From NCBI RefSeq assembly GCF_040549045.1, contig NZ_JBEWTB010000002.1:3310001-3374000 (forward strand): a stretch of DNA of 64,000 nucleotides. The letters run 5' to 3'. Source of the stretch: Endozoicomonas sp. NE40 (GTDB lineage: Bacteria > Pseudomonadota > Gammaproteobacteria > Pseudomonadales > Endozoicomonadaceae). The position numbers were made by a program, and so were the translations under genes. The notes beneath the pieces were generated by a model. The model saw only the letters and a list, made by a program, of their open reading frames with translations. It made no database searches and was not told the DNA's origin. This document shows, piece after piece, positions 34,684-42,751 of the stretch. Numbering within the stretch: position 1 is the first letter of the stretch; the number at the start of each line of letters is the position of its first letter.

Positions 34684-36258
34684 ATGTATCTGGCAGAACA
34701 TTCTACAGAATCCCCGGAAGATGCAGAGCGTATTCTTCTGGTCGACGATAATCCCACCAACCTGCAGGTGTTGTTACAAACCCTGAATGGTCGCGGCTAT
34801 AAGCTGTTAATCGCCAAAAATGGTGAAAGCGCCCTGAGAATTGCCCATAAGGCGAAACCTGCGCTGGTGTTGCTGGACATCATGATGCCAGGCATGGATG
34901 GCTATGAAGTCTGTCGCCAGCTGAAGGAAGATCCGGCTACCAGCAAAATTACAGTGATTTTTCTCTCGGCACTGGATGACACCAAAGATAAGGTTCGTGG
35001 CCTGGAAACGGGTGCGGTTGATTTTATTTCCAAACCGTTTCAGGCAGAAGAGGTCATTGCCCGGGTGGAAACCCAGCTGAAGATTCATCGTCTGGAACAG
35101 GCCCTTTCAGCCCGCAACCGTCAGCTGGAAGCCGACAAAGCCAATATCCTGGAAAGCATGAACGAAGGGATTTTTGGCCTCGACAGCCGGGGGCATATTA
35201 CCTTCGCAAATGCTGCGGCAGCCAGTATGCTGGGCTGGTCCATTGATAATCTGATTGGTCAGGGACTGATTTCCATGATGCTCGGTGAAGCGGGGGATGG
35301 CGCTCACAGCCAGCACCTTGCACCCATTCAGGTAGCTTTGAACAAAGGCGTCAGCAAGGCGGTGGAAGACACCCTGTTCTGGCACAAGGATGGTACCGCT
35401 TTTCCGGTGTACTATTCCTGCACACCGATTCTGGAAGATGACAAGCTAACCGGGGCCGTGGTGGTGTTTCGTGATATCACCGAACGCAAACGCAACCAGG
35501 AAGCCTTGCAGAAAGCACTGGATGAACTGGACCAGCAGAAAGACAAACTGACCCATGTTTCCCGCCTGAGTACCATGGGTGAGATGGCAGCCGGTTTTGC
35601 CCACGAGGTAAACCAGCCCCTGACCGCGATTTCTAACTATGCGCAGGTCGCTAAACGTATGATGACCCGACTGGAACATCAGGATGATCCAATGTATGAG
35701 TCAATCTACGAAGCGATGGATAAAATCAACACCCAGGCGCGTCGGGCAGGGGACATTATTGCCCGCATCCGCTCCTTTGTGAAAAAGCCGGATCATGTTC
35801 TCAGCAGTGTTGATCCGCACAAGCTGTTGTGTGATACCGTCAAACTGGCAGAGGTGGATGCCCGTAATAACCACATGGAAATCCATATGGATGTACCGAC
35901 AGACCTGCCTGCAGTAAAAGTTGATCCGGTACAGATTCAGCAGGTGGCTCTGAACCTGATTCGCAATGGTATGGAAGCGATGTGCGACTCGGAACATCGT
36001 CATATAGGTGTCTGGGTGAAAGCCGAACGCTTTGAGGAGCGGTTTGTGAAAGTGTCGGTCATTGACCGGGGCTATGGACTGGCAGACGATGCGGAAGAAA
36101 AACTCTTTACACCGTTTTACACGACAAAACCTGATGGCATGGGAATTGGCCTGTCAGTCTGTCACTCCATTATCCAGTCGCACAATGGTCGCATGAGTTT
36201 CCAGAGGCATCCGGAAGGCGGCACTATTTTTGAATTTACCATGCCAGTGGTGAATTAA
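34684..36258 (+). CDS. Receiver-PAS-histidine kinase signalling protein
   Basis: A roughly 525-residue cytosolic regulator with no membrane segment. Receiver about 15-135: LLVDDNPTN, phospho-Asp in LLDIMMPGMDG, Lys in FISKPF. PAS about 150-265: NEGIFGLDSRGHITFANAAAA. HisKA with His in GFAHEVNQPLTAISNYAQV, and HATPase_c with NLIRNGMEA, DRGYGL and GMGIGLSVCHSI. The HEVNQPL box places it with NtrB/FixL-type kinases. The receiver sits at the N-terminus, so this kinase is itself a target of another kinase. No partner response regulator is adjacent. It shares the receiver-PAS layout with the diguanylate cyclase at 17.4 kb. A TTG 15 bases earlier is an alternative start. Confidence 0.92.
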   Translation: MYLAEHSTESPEDAERILLVDDNPTNLQVLLQTLNGRGYKLLIAKNGESALRIAHKAKPALVLLDIMMPGMDGYEVCRQLKEDPATSKITVIFLSALDDTKDKVRGLETGAVDFISKPFQAEEVIARVETQLKIHRLEQALSARNRQLEADKANILESMNEGIFGLDSRGHITFANAAAASMLGWSIDNLIGQGLISMMLGEAGDGAHSQHLAPIQVALNKGVSKAVEDTLFWHKDGTAFPVYYSCTPILEDDKLTGAVVVFRDITERKRNQEALQKALDELDQQKDKLTHVSRLSTMGEMAAGFAHEVNQPLTAISNYAQVAKRMMTRLEHQDDPMYESIYEAMDKINTQARRAGDIIARIRSFVKKPDHVLSSVDPHKLLCDTVKLAEVDARNNHMEIHMDVPTDLPAVKVDPVQIQQVALNLIRNGMEAMCDSEHRHIGVWVKAERFEERFVKVSVIDRGYGLADDAEEKLFTPFYTTKPDGMGIGLSVCHSIIQSHNGRMSFQRHPEGGTIFEFTMPVVN

Positions 36259-36259
36259 G

Positions 36260-37213
36260 TCAGATTATTGTACACAGTGAGCCTTGCTGGCCTTTTGCTC
36301 TGGCAGCCTCTTTTGGGGTTGCCATAACATTCTTCCAGCCTGTGAACATGGCAAACCAGAATAAACTGTCCAGATGGATGAGTGGGAAGTTGCCGCCATT
36401 AACACCAAGATTGGGACCTTTGGCTTTTGGTGAGCGCCAAAGTCCTTTATCGGTAAGGTTTTCGGTATCCGGGCTGAGAAAACACTCCTTAGTGGTTTGC
36501 TCCGGATAGTCCGGATAGACCTCCGCAGGAAAGTGCCTGTTTTTGGCATCCTGTACATAACGACACTTCGGATCGCACCAGTAGCCGCACTCAAGCACTG
36601 TGCGGCTCAATGCCTCTTGAGGGAATTCCTGTCTGATGAAAGCCTCCATTTGTCCGGGGTCCATGCCAAAAGCGTTGCCAAACAGGTCGGCAGCGATGGT
36701 TGCCAGCTCCCCGGTCAGCTGGCTCATTTGTTCCGGGTTCTTATAATCCAGATCGCCAGTGTCATGGCGAACTCTCAGCCAGTTAATCACCAGCCCGTAA
36801 AAGGTTTTGCCAAGTTCTGTCACCTTAATCTGCTTCTGAATATCGGGACTGGAGGCATTAAAACCTGAGCGCAGACCAAAGTTTGTTTTGGTGTGTTCAC
36901 TGAAAGCGCGGATATCTGCCCAGTCACGCATGCCCACTGGCGCAGGAGCAATGTTTGGGTAATCTTGTGCATTCCATGCCCCAAGGGTACCGGGACTGCT
37001 TTGTCCACCAAAATAGGGGGTTGGAATCCAGGCTCTCTGGTCAGCAGTGTTATGAAAAGCACTGAGGGAGTCCGGTGCCTGGAAGTGGTGTTGCCAGAGA
37101 CGGCCTGCATCTCTGGCAAACAATCGGATTCCTTCGAACGAGGCTGCAACTGAAAGCCCTTCCACTCCATCAGTCTCGTAAGGGTAATGATGGTAAAGCG
37201 ATGTGTTCTTCAT
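36260..37213 (-). CDS. Unknown protein, 3' segment of a probably frameshifted long gene
   Basis: About 317 codons with no family I recognise. Trp, Pro, Asn and aromatic content is high (GLRSGFNASSP, CGYWCDPKCRYVQDAKNRHF, GNFPLIHLDSLFWFAMF). It has two Cys pairs and no signal peptide. The only ATG near the beginning (MKNTSLYHH) has no ribosome-binding site and lies inside the previous frame, which it overlaps by 44 bases. A one-base correction would join it to that frame. It converges on the receiver-PAS kinase with one base between stops. I read this as the C-terminal third of one large protein; an independent gene is the alternative. Confidence 0.55.
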   Translation of the reverse strand: MKNTSLYHHYPYETDGVEGLSVAASFEGIRLFARDAGRLWQHHFQAPDSLSAFHNTADQRAWIPTPYFGGQSSPGTLGAWNAQDYPNIAPAPVGMRDWADIRAFSEHTKTNFGLRSGFNASSPDIQKQIKVTELGKTFYGLVINWLRVRHDTGDLDYKNPEQMSQLTGELATIAADLFGNAFGMDPGQMEAFIRQEFPQEALSRTVLECGYWCDPKCRYVQDAKNRHFPAEVYPDYPEQTTKECFLSPDTENLTDKGLWRSPKAKGPNLGVNGGNFPLIHLDSLFWFAMFTGWKNVMATPKEAARAKGQQGSLCTII

Positions 37214-38681
37214 CGTCAAATATTTGCAGGTAAGTGGAACCATCAGCTTCGAAGGCAATGTCAGCCAGCGTAGAATCAGCCAGACCGCAAGTCTTTAGCT
37301 TTTCCCGGGCATTTTTCAGATGAAAGACCCCTTTTGGTTTGAGAAGGCTACTTTCCAGTCCCAGTTCCGCCTGATGCTGTCGAAAAAAGGTCAGGTGGGG
37401 CTGTTCGCGAATAAAGTCTTCCCACTTTTCGGGAGAAACGGCCTGCTGTTTTAGAAACTTGAAGCGGCGGAAGCCTTTTGGCACGGACTCGGAAGGGAAG
37501 GCAATACTGCGACCATAGACTTCTATTTTGTTACAGGTGGTTAGCTCCCTTTCCCAATGTTCGGGCAACTCGGGTACAGAGGTTTTCTGATGGCTCTGTT
37601 TGTACTCATCAACCACCTTCATAAGTGGTGCTGTGTAAGTAGTATCGGGAGCCACTGTGCATTCAGGGCCTACCCCAAGGCTGATAAGATGCCATGGGTA
37701 ATGATACCTGCCAGGGTTAGATACTTTGAAGTTTCGTTCAACAAAGAGAGACCTGCCTCCCGGCATTTTTGCCAGATGTTCAAAGATATGTTTCTGGATT
37801 TCCGGAGAGGCTACCCGAATAACTTGTACCTGATACTCAACCGGTAGTTTCAGATCCTGTATGAGCGTTATTAGCTGAATGGATTTTTCTTTGTCTTGTA
37901 ATGCTGCTGGGTGCATTCCCAGAAAATCAACGACCTTCTGAAGCAAGGTGGCCCGTTTATTAAAATCTGATCCTGGCTTTAATGAAACTGGTTTGAAACT
38001 GCCTGCCGGTAGATGTTGAAAGAGCTGCAAAAACTCACCGAACCATTGGAAATCAGTAGAGTGAATACCGTTAAGCAGATTTTGCATGCAGTCACCAAGA
38101 TGGTCTTTGGAAGTCAGCTTCAGCAGGTGGTTGCGCCTGGTTTGAAACAGGTCTACCTCTTTCCCGAACAGCGGCGTTGCAGTGACCAGGTGGGTATGGT
38201 GACGATATAAAAGCACCAGCGGTGTGGCTCCGGTATCATCCTGCTGGTTTGCCAGACGTTCTGCGGGTAAAAATCTGAACAGGTTCTCATAGTCTGGTGA
38301 GTAAGAGTCCAACCCTGAAAAACGAGCCGCACATTCTCCATATCGTGAATCTGCAATGGCTGACGCCAGAAGGTGCAATACGTTAGTCCCCTGGTCAAAG
38401 GTCTGGTTTAGGGTTTCTTCAGGTGGCTTTGTCAGTGTTTGGGTTAGCAGATCAAATAACTGTGCCTGACCTAATACAAAGGCACATAGCAACAGGTGTT
38501 CCCGCTGCGCTTCTGACAGTTTTTGCAATTCAGGCAAAATCTGCTGTTGGTGGCTTCTGGCATGAACCTCAAGCAGGCACAGCTGAGAGATGGCCCTCTG
38601 GGAATGAAGTGCATTGGTGACCGACTGGGAGGAAACACTCGGGATTGAAGGAACCAGCACCGGGTCAAGAGAAGAAAGCAA
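37170..38681 (-). CDS. Unknown protein with ankyrin-like segments, middle part of a frameshifted gene
   Basis: About 500 codons. Two stretches look ankyrin-like: QGTNVLHLLASAI (about 97-110) and QQDDTGATPLVLLYRHH (about 146-162). The rest is helical with no recognised domain, rich in Leu, Gln and His. There is no ATG in the first part of the frame; the earliest start is a TTG inside the previous frame, with no ribosome-binding site. Overlap with the upstream frame is 17 bases. These signs argue for continuation of the upstream gene after a one-base frameshift rather than a separate start. Base composition is near its neighbours. Ankyrin repeats in host-associated bacteria are common in secreted effectors, but no secretion signal is evident. 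Confidence 0.55.
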   Translation of the reverse strand: MLSSLDPVLVPSIPSVSSQSVTNALHSQRAISQLCLLEVHARSHQQQILPELQKLSEAQREHLLLCAFVLGQAQLFDLLTQTLTKPPEETLNQTFDQGTNVLHLLASAIADSRYGECAARFSGLDSYSPDYENLFRFLPAERLANQQDDTGATPLVLLYRHHTHLVTATPLFGKEVDLFQTRRNHLLKLTSKDHLGDCMQNLLNGIHSTDFQWFGEFLQLFQHLPAGSFKPVSLKPGSDFNKRATLLQKVVDFLGMHPAALQDKEKSIQLITLIQDLKLPVEYQVQVIRVASPEIQKHIFEHLAKMPGGRSLFVERNFKVSNPGRYHYPWHLISLGVGPECTVAPDTTYTAPLMKVVDEYKQSHQKTSVPELPEHWERELTTCNKIEVYGRSIAFPSESVPKGFRRFKFLKQQAVSPEKWEDFIREQPHLTFFRQHQAELGLESSLLKPKGVFHLKNAREKLKTCGLADSTLADIAFEADGSTYLQIFDDEEHIALPSLPLRD

Positions 38682-39396
38682 TGAGCGCAGCAGACAGAGC
38701 GGCCTTATCAGAAAACCGGTAAGAAGTGTTCGCGGCGTATAGAAGACTGGTAATGTTTTCTGGCGGTCTCATCAGTTTGTTAGCTGTTCTTTGTATTTCA
38801 TCCGGAGAGAGATAGTCTTCCAGCAGCTCCATATAAGCCGGATCTGCCCTGCAAATAAGGTCGTTAGCATCGCTTTGGAGGATCTTTTTTGCTGTTTCCG
38901 GATCTGTATTTTCCAGAAGCTGTCTTAGCAGGGAGGCCGGAATATTGGAATCATATAAATACTGGGGCTCCTCAAGTCCCATCCCCATGTTAGCCAGAGC
39001 TTGAACCACAGAAAGGTTCGCAGGGAAGCATATATCCGGTAAAAGAATGCTAATAAACTTGTTGAAGCTGTCAGGATAGCCTGTGATGGGTGTTTCAACA
39101 TTTTTCAGGCTGGCTTCAAGGTCTGAAAGTGCCTGTTTATAGGATTTGGTTAAGTTTGACCTGTCGAAAGGGATATCCAGACTCTGGATAGCCTGCTTTA
39201 TATTGATGAGCTTTTCCCTGAATGCGTCAGCCGGTGTTTTAATGTTTCGGCGTTCAAGGGGCTGGAAAGTAACCTTTTTCGAATCTTTGATGACTGATGG
39301 GCTGGTGTCTGTCCGGATTTTCTCTTTATCGGATTCAGTATTCTGGCCACCCGGGACATAAGTGGGAGAAACTGGATTTAATTCGTTGCGAAACAT
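38665..39396 (-). CDS. Unknown protein, 5' segment of a frameshifted long gene
   Basis: 243 codons with a genuine start: an ATG preceded by GGAT 7 bases away, at a gap divergent from the secreted acidic protein. The first ~60 residues are Ser/Thr/Pro/Lys-rich and disordered-looking (NPVSPTYVPGGQNTESDKEK), the kind of N-terminus seen in type III effectors but not diagnostic. Residues 65-230 are helical (FREKLINIKQAIQSLDIPF, SYKQALSDLEASLK). The frame stops at ALIAFFS, 17 bases into the next frame. Joined to the next two frames the product would be about 1,060 residues. Interpretation as a broken or mis-assembled effector-like gene is inference. Confidence 0.55.
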   Translation of the reverse strand: MFRNELNPVSPTYVPGGQNTESDKEKIRTDTSPSVIKDSKKVTFQPLERRNIKTPADAFREKLINIKQAIQSLDIPFDRSNLTKSYKQALSDLEASLKNVETPITGYPDSFNKFISILLPDICFPANLSVVQALANMGMGLEEPQYLYDSNIPASLLRQLLENTDPETAKKILQSDANDLICRADPAYMELLEDYLSPDEIQRTANKLMRPPENITSLLYAANTSYRFSDKAALSAALIAFFS

Positions 39397-39598
39397 TAAT
39401 CACATCCATGTGTCAATCGATTAATTCTACCCTTAGATAGCAGCAGGCTGGTTTAGTTCAATATGTTCTGAATTCAGGAAAGGGCATTGAGGGGGATGAA
39501 AAGTTAACCGATCGGCTTGCTCGTCGAGAGTGGCTTTGTTTTTTGATTTTTTGACTACACTGAAGGCTCTTTTGTTTTACCAATTCTTCAGGATAAAC

Positions 39599-40270
39599 AT
39601 GAAATCCCCTTCACTCCCTGTGGCGCTGCTTGTACTCATTTTTTTGGGGTTTAAGCCGTTGTGCGCTAAAGCAATAAACACTCCTTTTGGTTCAATACCC
39701 GATACTCTTCAGTATTTAGAATCGGGTGAAAATAGTGTTAAACGTACCATTACCATAACGCAAGAGGCCAATAGTGAAAATGAACAACAGCCGTCTGTTA
39801 TAAGAGCCTCTGTTGACGGGAGTCCCTCTATAATTGTTTCCCAGTCGGTTATTCAACAGATATCGGGCTTATCTATGAGTGACCAGACAAAAATAAACCT
39901 TTTTATAGCATTAATAATTATTCAACAGGAAATAGACGGTTACAATCCTCTAAATACTGACAACGCTGATTCCACCGATGGAGCACAAGCCCAGACAACG
40001 ATGGCATTTGTCAGCGAAAGATATAGTTTTAGTATACCGAGCCGAGACCCTAATAACCGCTTCTCACTGCATGCCGATATTCCTACCAGCGCAACTAGCA
40101 GTTGGCACTTAAATTTAACCAACCCATTGTCTAAACAATTTACCGTCATTATGTCGCCTGAACCCTCATCAGTTGAGGACGTATGCACGGAGACTGATTC
40201 AGACGACGATAATACCTCCTGTTGTTGCAATGGTTTGTGGGGAAGGGCCAAGAGGTATTTTAGCTATTAA
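39599..40270 (+). CDS. Secreted acidic protein of unknown function, 223 residues
   Basis: The ATG (MKSPSLPVALLVLIFLGF) gives a clean signal peptide ending CAKA; AGGA lies 7 bases before it. An in-frame GTG 69 bases upstream would bury it. The mature part is Ser/Thr/Asn-rich and acidic, with a stretch of Asp/Glu near the end (ETDSDDDN) next to three consecutive Cys (TSCCCNG) and a basic aromatic last ten residues. I recognise no family. The gene is AT-richer than the flanking housekeeping genes and lies divergent to the broken long gene, so both may have been acquired together. The 213 bases after it, up to proA, hold no gene I can support. Confidence 0.6.
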   Translation: MKSPSLPVALLVLIFLGFKPLCAKAINTPFGSIPDTLQYLESGENSVKRTITITQEANSENEQQPSVIRASVDGSPSIIVSQSVIQQISGLSMSDQTKINLFIALIIIQQEIDGYNPLNTDNADSTDGAQAQTTMAFVSERYSFSIPSRDPNNRFSLHADIPTSATSSWHLNLTNPLSKQFTVIMSPEPSSVEDVCTETDSDDDNTSCCCNGLWGRAKRYFSY

Positions 40271-40483
40271 AAATGATTTTTGATAAAGCATGCGAAGAAA
40301 TGGCACAACAATTGATTAATACCAGATTGGAAAATAGAACCCTATAGCTATTCTTCCGTTTGCTTTTATTTTTCTCCTGAAACGGCAGGTGTTGAGGTTG
40401 GATTTAACGGGTATAATGCACGGCTAAACTGCCCCGGCGTAAGCTAAGAGTCAGGCTAAAAGTGTTTCAGGAGGGAAGCAACG

Positions 40484-41746
40484 GTGACAGAACAGGTAAC
40501 TGAATACATGCATGGTCTTGGGCGCAAAGCCCGGGAAGCCAGTGCCGACATGGCAAAGGCTGAAACCAGTGATAAGAACAAGGCATTGCTGGCCATTGCT
40601 GATGAACTGAAGGCCGCGCGGGAAGCGTTGCGAAAAGCCAATGCCATTGATCTTGAAAATGGTCGTAACCGTGGGTTAGACAGTGCTTTGCTGGATCGTC
40701 TGGAGCTGACCGATGCCCGCATTGATACCATGGTAGAGAATCTGGAACAGGTAGCTGCCCTGCCTGACCCGGTGGGTACCATCGACGACATGAAATACGT
40801 TCCCAGTGGCATTCAGATAGGGCAGATGCGAGTGCCGCTGGGTGTGATTGGCATCATCTACGAGTCCCGCCCCAATGTTACGATTGAAGCCGCCAGCTTA
40901 TGCCTGAAATCCGGTAATGCCGTTATTCTCCGTGGTGGCAGTGAGTCGATTGCTTCCAACCAGTCGATTGCTGCCTGTGTTCAGAAAGGGCTGGTAAAAG
41001 CGGGACTGCCGGAAGCGGCTGTTCAGGTCGTGGAAACCACTGATCGCGCCGCTGTTGGTACCCTGATTTCGATGCCAGAGTATGTGGACGTTATTGTTCC
41101 CCGTGGTGGCAAAGGGCTGATTGAGCGCATCAGTAAAGACGCCAGAGTACCTGTGATCAAACATCTGGATGGTATCTGCCACGTTTACATTGACGACAAA
41201 GCGGATGTTTCCAAAGCGGTGAATATCGCCATCAACGCTAAAACACACCGCTACGGTGTCTGCAATGCCATGGAAACTCTGCTGGTGAATCAGGCTGTTG
41301 CCAAGAGCCTGTTGCCGGAGCTGGCAGCGCAGTACCTTGACATTGGTGTGGAACTTCGAGGCTGTTCTGAGGTCTGTCGTATATTGCCTGATGCTGTGGC
41401 TGCTTCAGAGGAAGACTGGGTGACGGAATACCTTGGCCCGGTGTTGTCGATCAGGGTAGTGGCGGATATGGATGAAGCCATTGCGCATATCAATCGATAC
41501 GGTTCACACCATACCGATGCCATTGTGACCGAAGATTACACCCGTAGTCGCCGGTTCCTGCGAGAGGTCGACTCCAGCTCAGTCATGGTCAATGCCTCAA
41601 CCCGCTTTGCGGACGGGTTTGAGTATGGTCTTGGGGCTGAAATCGGCATCTCGACCGACAAAATTCATGCCCGTGGCCCTGTCGGACTGCAAGGGCTGAC
41701 TTCGCAAAAATACGTAGTGTTCGGGGACGGTCATATCCGGAAATAA
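40484..41746 (+). CDS. proA: Gamma-glutamyl phosphate reductase
   Basis: A 420-residue aldehyde-dehydrogenase-fold enzyme that reduces glutamyl phosphate with NADPH to the semialdehyde, step two of proline synthesis. Blocks: IGIIYESRPNVTIEAASLCLKSGN, RGGSESIASN, PRGGKGLIERI, and the catalytic Cys in RYGVCNAMETLLV. The end (GPVGLQGLTSQKYVVFG) is typical. It starts at GTG after a consensus AGGAGG, 8 bases away. proB is not here. It heads the conserved block leading to the wall genes, but a terminator separates it from rsfS, and nadD, usually between them, is absent. Confidence 0.97.
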   Translation: MTEQVTEYMHGLGRKAREASADMAKAETSDKNKALLAIADELKAAREALRKANAIDLENGRNRGLDSALLDRLELTDARIDTMVENLEQVAALPDPVGTIDDMKYVPSGIQIGQMRVPLGVIGIIYESRPNVTIEAASLCLKSGNAVILRGGSESIASNQSIAACVQKGLVKAGLPEAAVQVVETTDRAAVGTLISMPEYVDVIVPRGGKGLIERISKDARVPVIKHLDGICHVYIDDKADVSKAVNIAINAKTHRYGVCNAMETLLVNQAVAKSLLPELAAQYLDIGVELRGCSEVCRILPDAVAASEEDWVTEYLGPVLSIRVVADMDEAIAHINRYGSHHTDAIVTEDYTRSRRFLREVDSSSVMVNASTRFADGFEYGLGAEIGISTDKIHARGPVGLQGLTSQKYVVFGDGHIRK

Positions 41747-41790
41747 CGGATTGCAGACTGACTCTTGACACGACATTATGCCATCATGTG

Positions 41791-41816
41791 AAAAGCCTGT
41801 TTAATACACAGGCTTT
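41791..41816 (+). terminator. Terminator between proA and rsfS
   Basis: AAAAGCCTGT and ACAGGCTTTC form a 9-bp stem around a 7-base loop, with only a short T run. It separates proA from the rsfS-rlmH unit. Confidence 0.7.
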
Positions 41817-41852
41817 CTATTTATTTGAAAGAGACAGGTCCTTAAAGCGTTT

Positions 41853-42209
41853 ATGCAATCTGATCAATTAAAGCAGCTGGTTATCGAAGCCATTGAGGAA
41901 ATGAAAGGCAATGATCTGACATGTCTGGATGTATCCGAAATGACAGACGTAACTGACTACATGATTATCGCCTGTGGTACGTCTAACCGTCACGTAAAGT
42001 CTGTGGCCGACAATGTTGTGCAAAAGTGCAAGGACAACGGTGTTCGCCCTCTGGGGATGGAAGGTGAAGACAAGGCAGAATGGGTTCTGGTTGACCTGGG
42101 TGATGTGGTAGCTCACATCATGCTGCCTGCTACCCGGGCGTTCTACGATCTGGAGCGTCTGTGGGAAACCGGTCGTGTCGAGCAGACAGCGGAAGCTGCT
42201 GAAGCCTGA
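41853..42209 (+). CDS. rsfS: Ribosomal silencing factor RsfS
   Basis: A 118-residue protein that binds L14 on the 50S subunit and blocks subunit joining in starvation. Blocks typical of the family: DLTCLDVSEMTDVTDYMIIACGTSNRHV and the GEDKAEWVLVDLGDVVAHIM segment that contacts L14, then RAFYDLERLW. Normal length (E. coli 105). Its TGA overlaps the rlmH ATG by one base, showing coupling. nadD is normally directly upstream in related genomes and is not in this window. Confidence 0.96.
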   Translation: MQSDQLKQLVIEAIEEMKGNDLTCLDVSEMTDVTDYMIIACGTSNRHVKSVADNVVQKCKDNGVRPLGMEGEDKAEWVLVDLGDVVAHIMLPATRAFYDLERLWETGRVEQTAEAAEA

Positions 42210-42676
42210 TGCGTATCAGGCTGATCACGGTTGGGTCAAAAATGCCGGGCTGGGTGGAAGAAGGCTATACCGAATATAGCCGTCGCCTGGGGGCAGACCT
42301 GAAGCTGGAACTGGTTGAGATTCCTCTCAACCGCCGCAGCAAAGGTGCAGACGTTAACCGTCTGCAGGAAAAAGAAGCCAACCAGATGCTGGCTGCCGTC
42401 GGGCAGGGTGATCTGGTGGTGACCATGGAGATTAAAGGTAAAGCCTGGAGTACGGAGCAGCTCGCCGACAAAATGGGCGACTGGATGCACTCTGGTCGCA
42501 ATGTCAGTTTGCTGGTAGGTGGTCCTGAAGGGCTGCATCCCAGCTGTATGGCACAGGCAGATCTGCGCTGGTCTTTATCGCCATTGACGTTGCCTCACCC
42601 ACTGGTTCGTGTGGTAGTGGCTGAACAGGTGTATCGAGCCTGGAGTATTTTAAAAAATCATCCTTATCATAAATAG
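42209..42676 (+). CDS. rlmH: 23S rRNA (pseudouridine(1915)-N(3))-methyltransferase
   Basis: A 155-residue SPOUT methyltransferase that modifies pseudouridine 1915 in helix 69 of 23S rRNA on assembled 70S ribosomes. Motifs: MRIRLITVGSKMPGWV at the start, SLLVGGPEGLHPSC (SAM-binding knot) and LPHPLVRVVVAEQVYRAWSI with HPYHK at the end. Length equals E. coli RlmH (155). Coupled to rsfS and followed by mrdA after 75 bases. Confidence 0.97.
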   Translation: MRIRLITVGSKMPGWVEEGYTEYSRRLGADLKLELVEIPLNRRSKGADVNRLQEKEANQMLAAVGQGDLVVTMEIKGKAWSTEQLADKMGDWMHSGRNVSLLVGGPEGLHPSCMAQADLRWSLSPLTLPHPLVRVVVAEQVYRAWSILKNHPYHK

Positions 42677-42751
42677 TCAGGAGCTTTTCTGGCTCCCAGA
42701 GCGGAAGCACTGTTTCCCACTTGCAGGGAAAGAACTTCACGGAAACGAGTA

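Noticed and set aside
38665..38690. Programmed +1 frameshift like prfB at the TCT TGA C stop
   Set aside because: The stop context resembles prfB, but there is no upstream Shine-Dalgarno-like stimulator and the second junction lacks the same slippery codon; indels explain both more simply.
41765..41790. TTGACA after proA as an rsfS promoter
   Set aside because: No acceptable -10 at 15-19 bp spacing, and the terminator hairpin lies immediately downstream.
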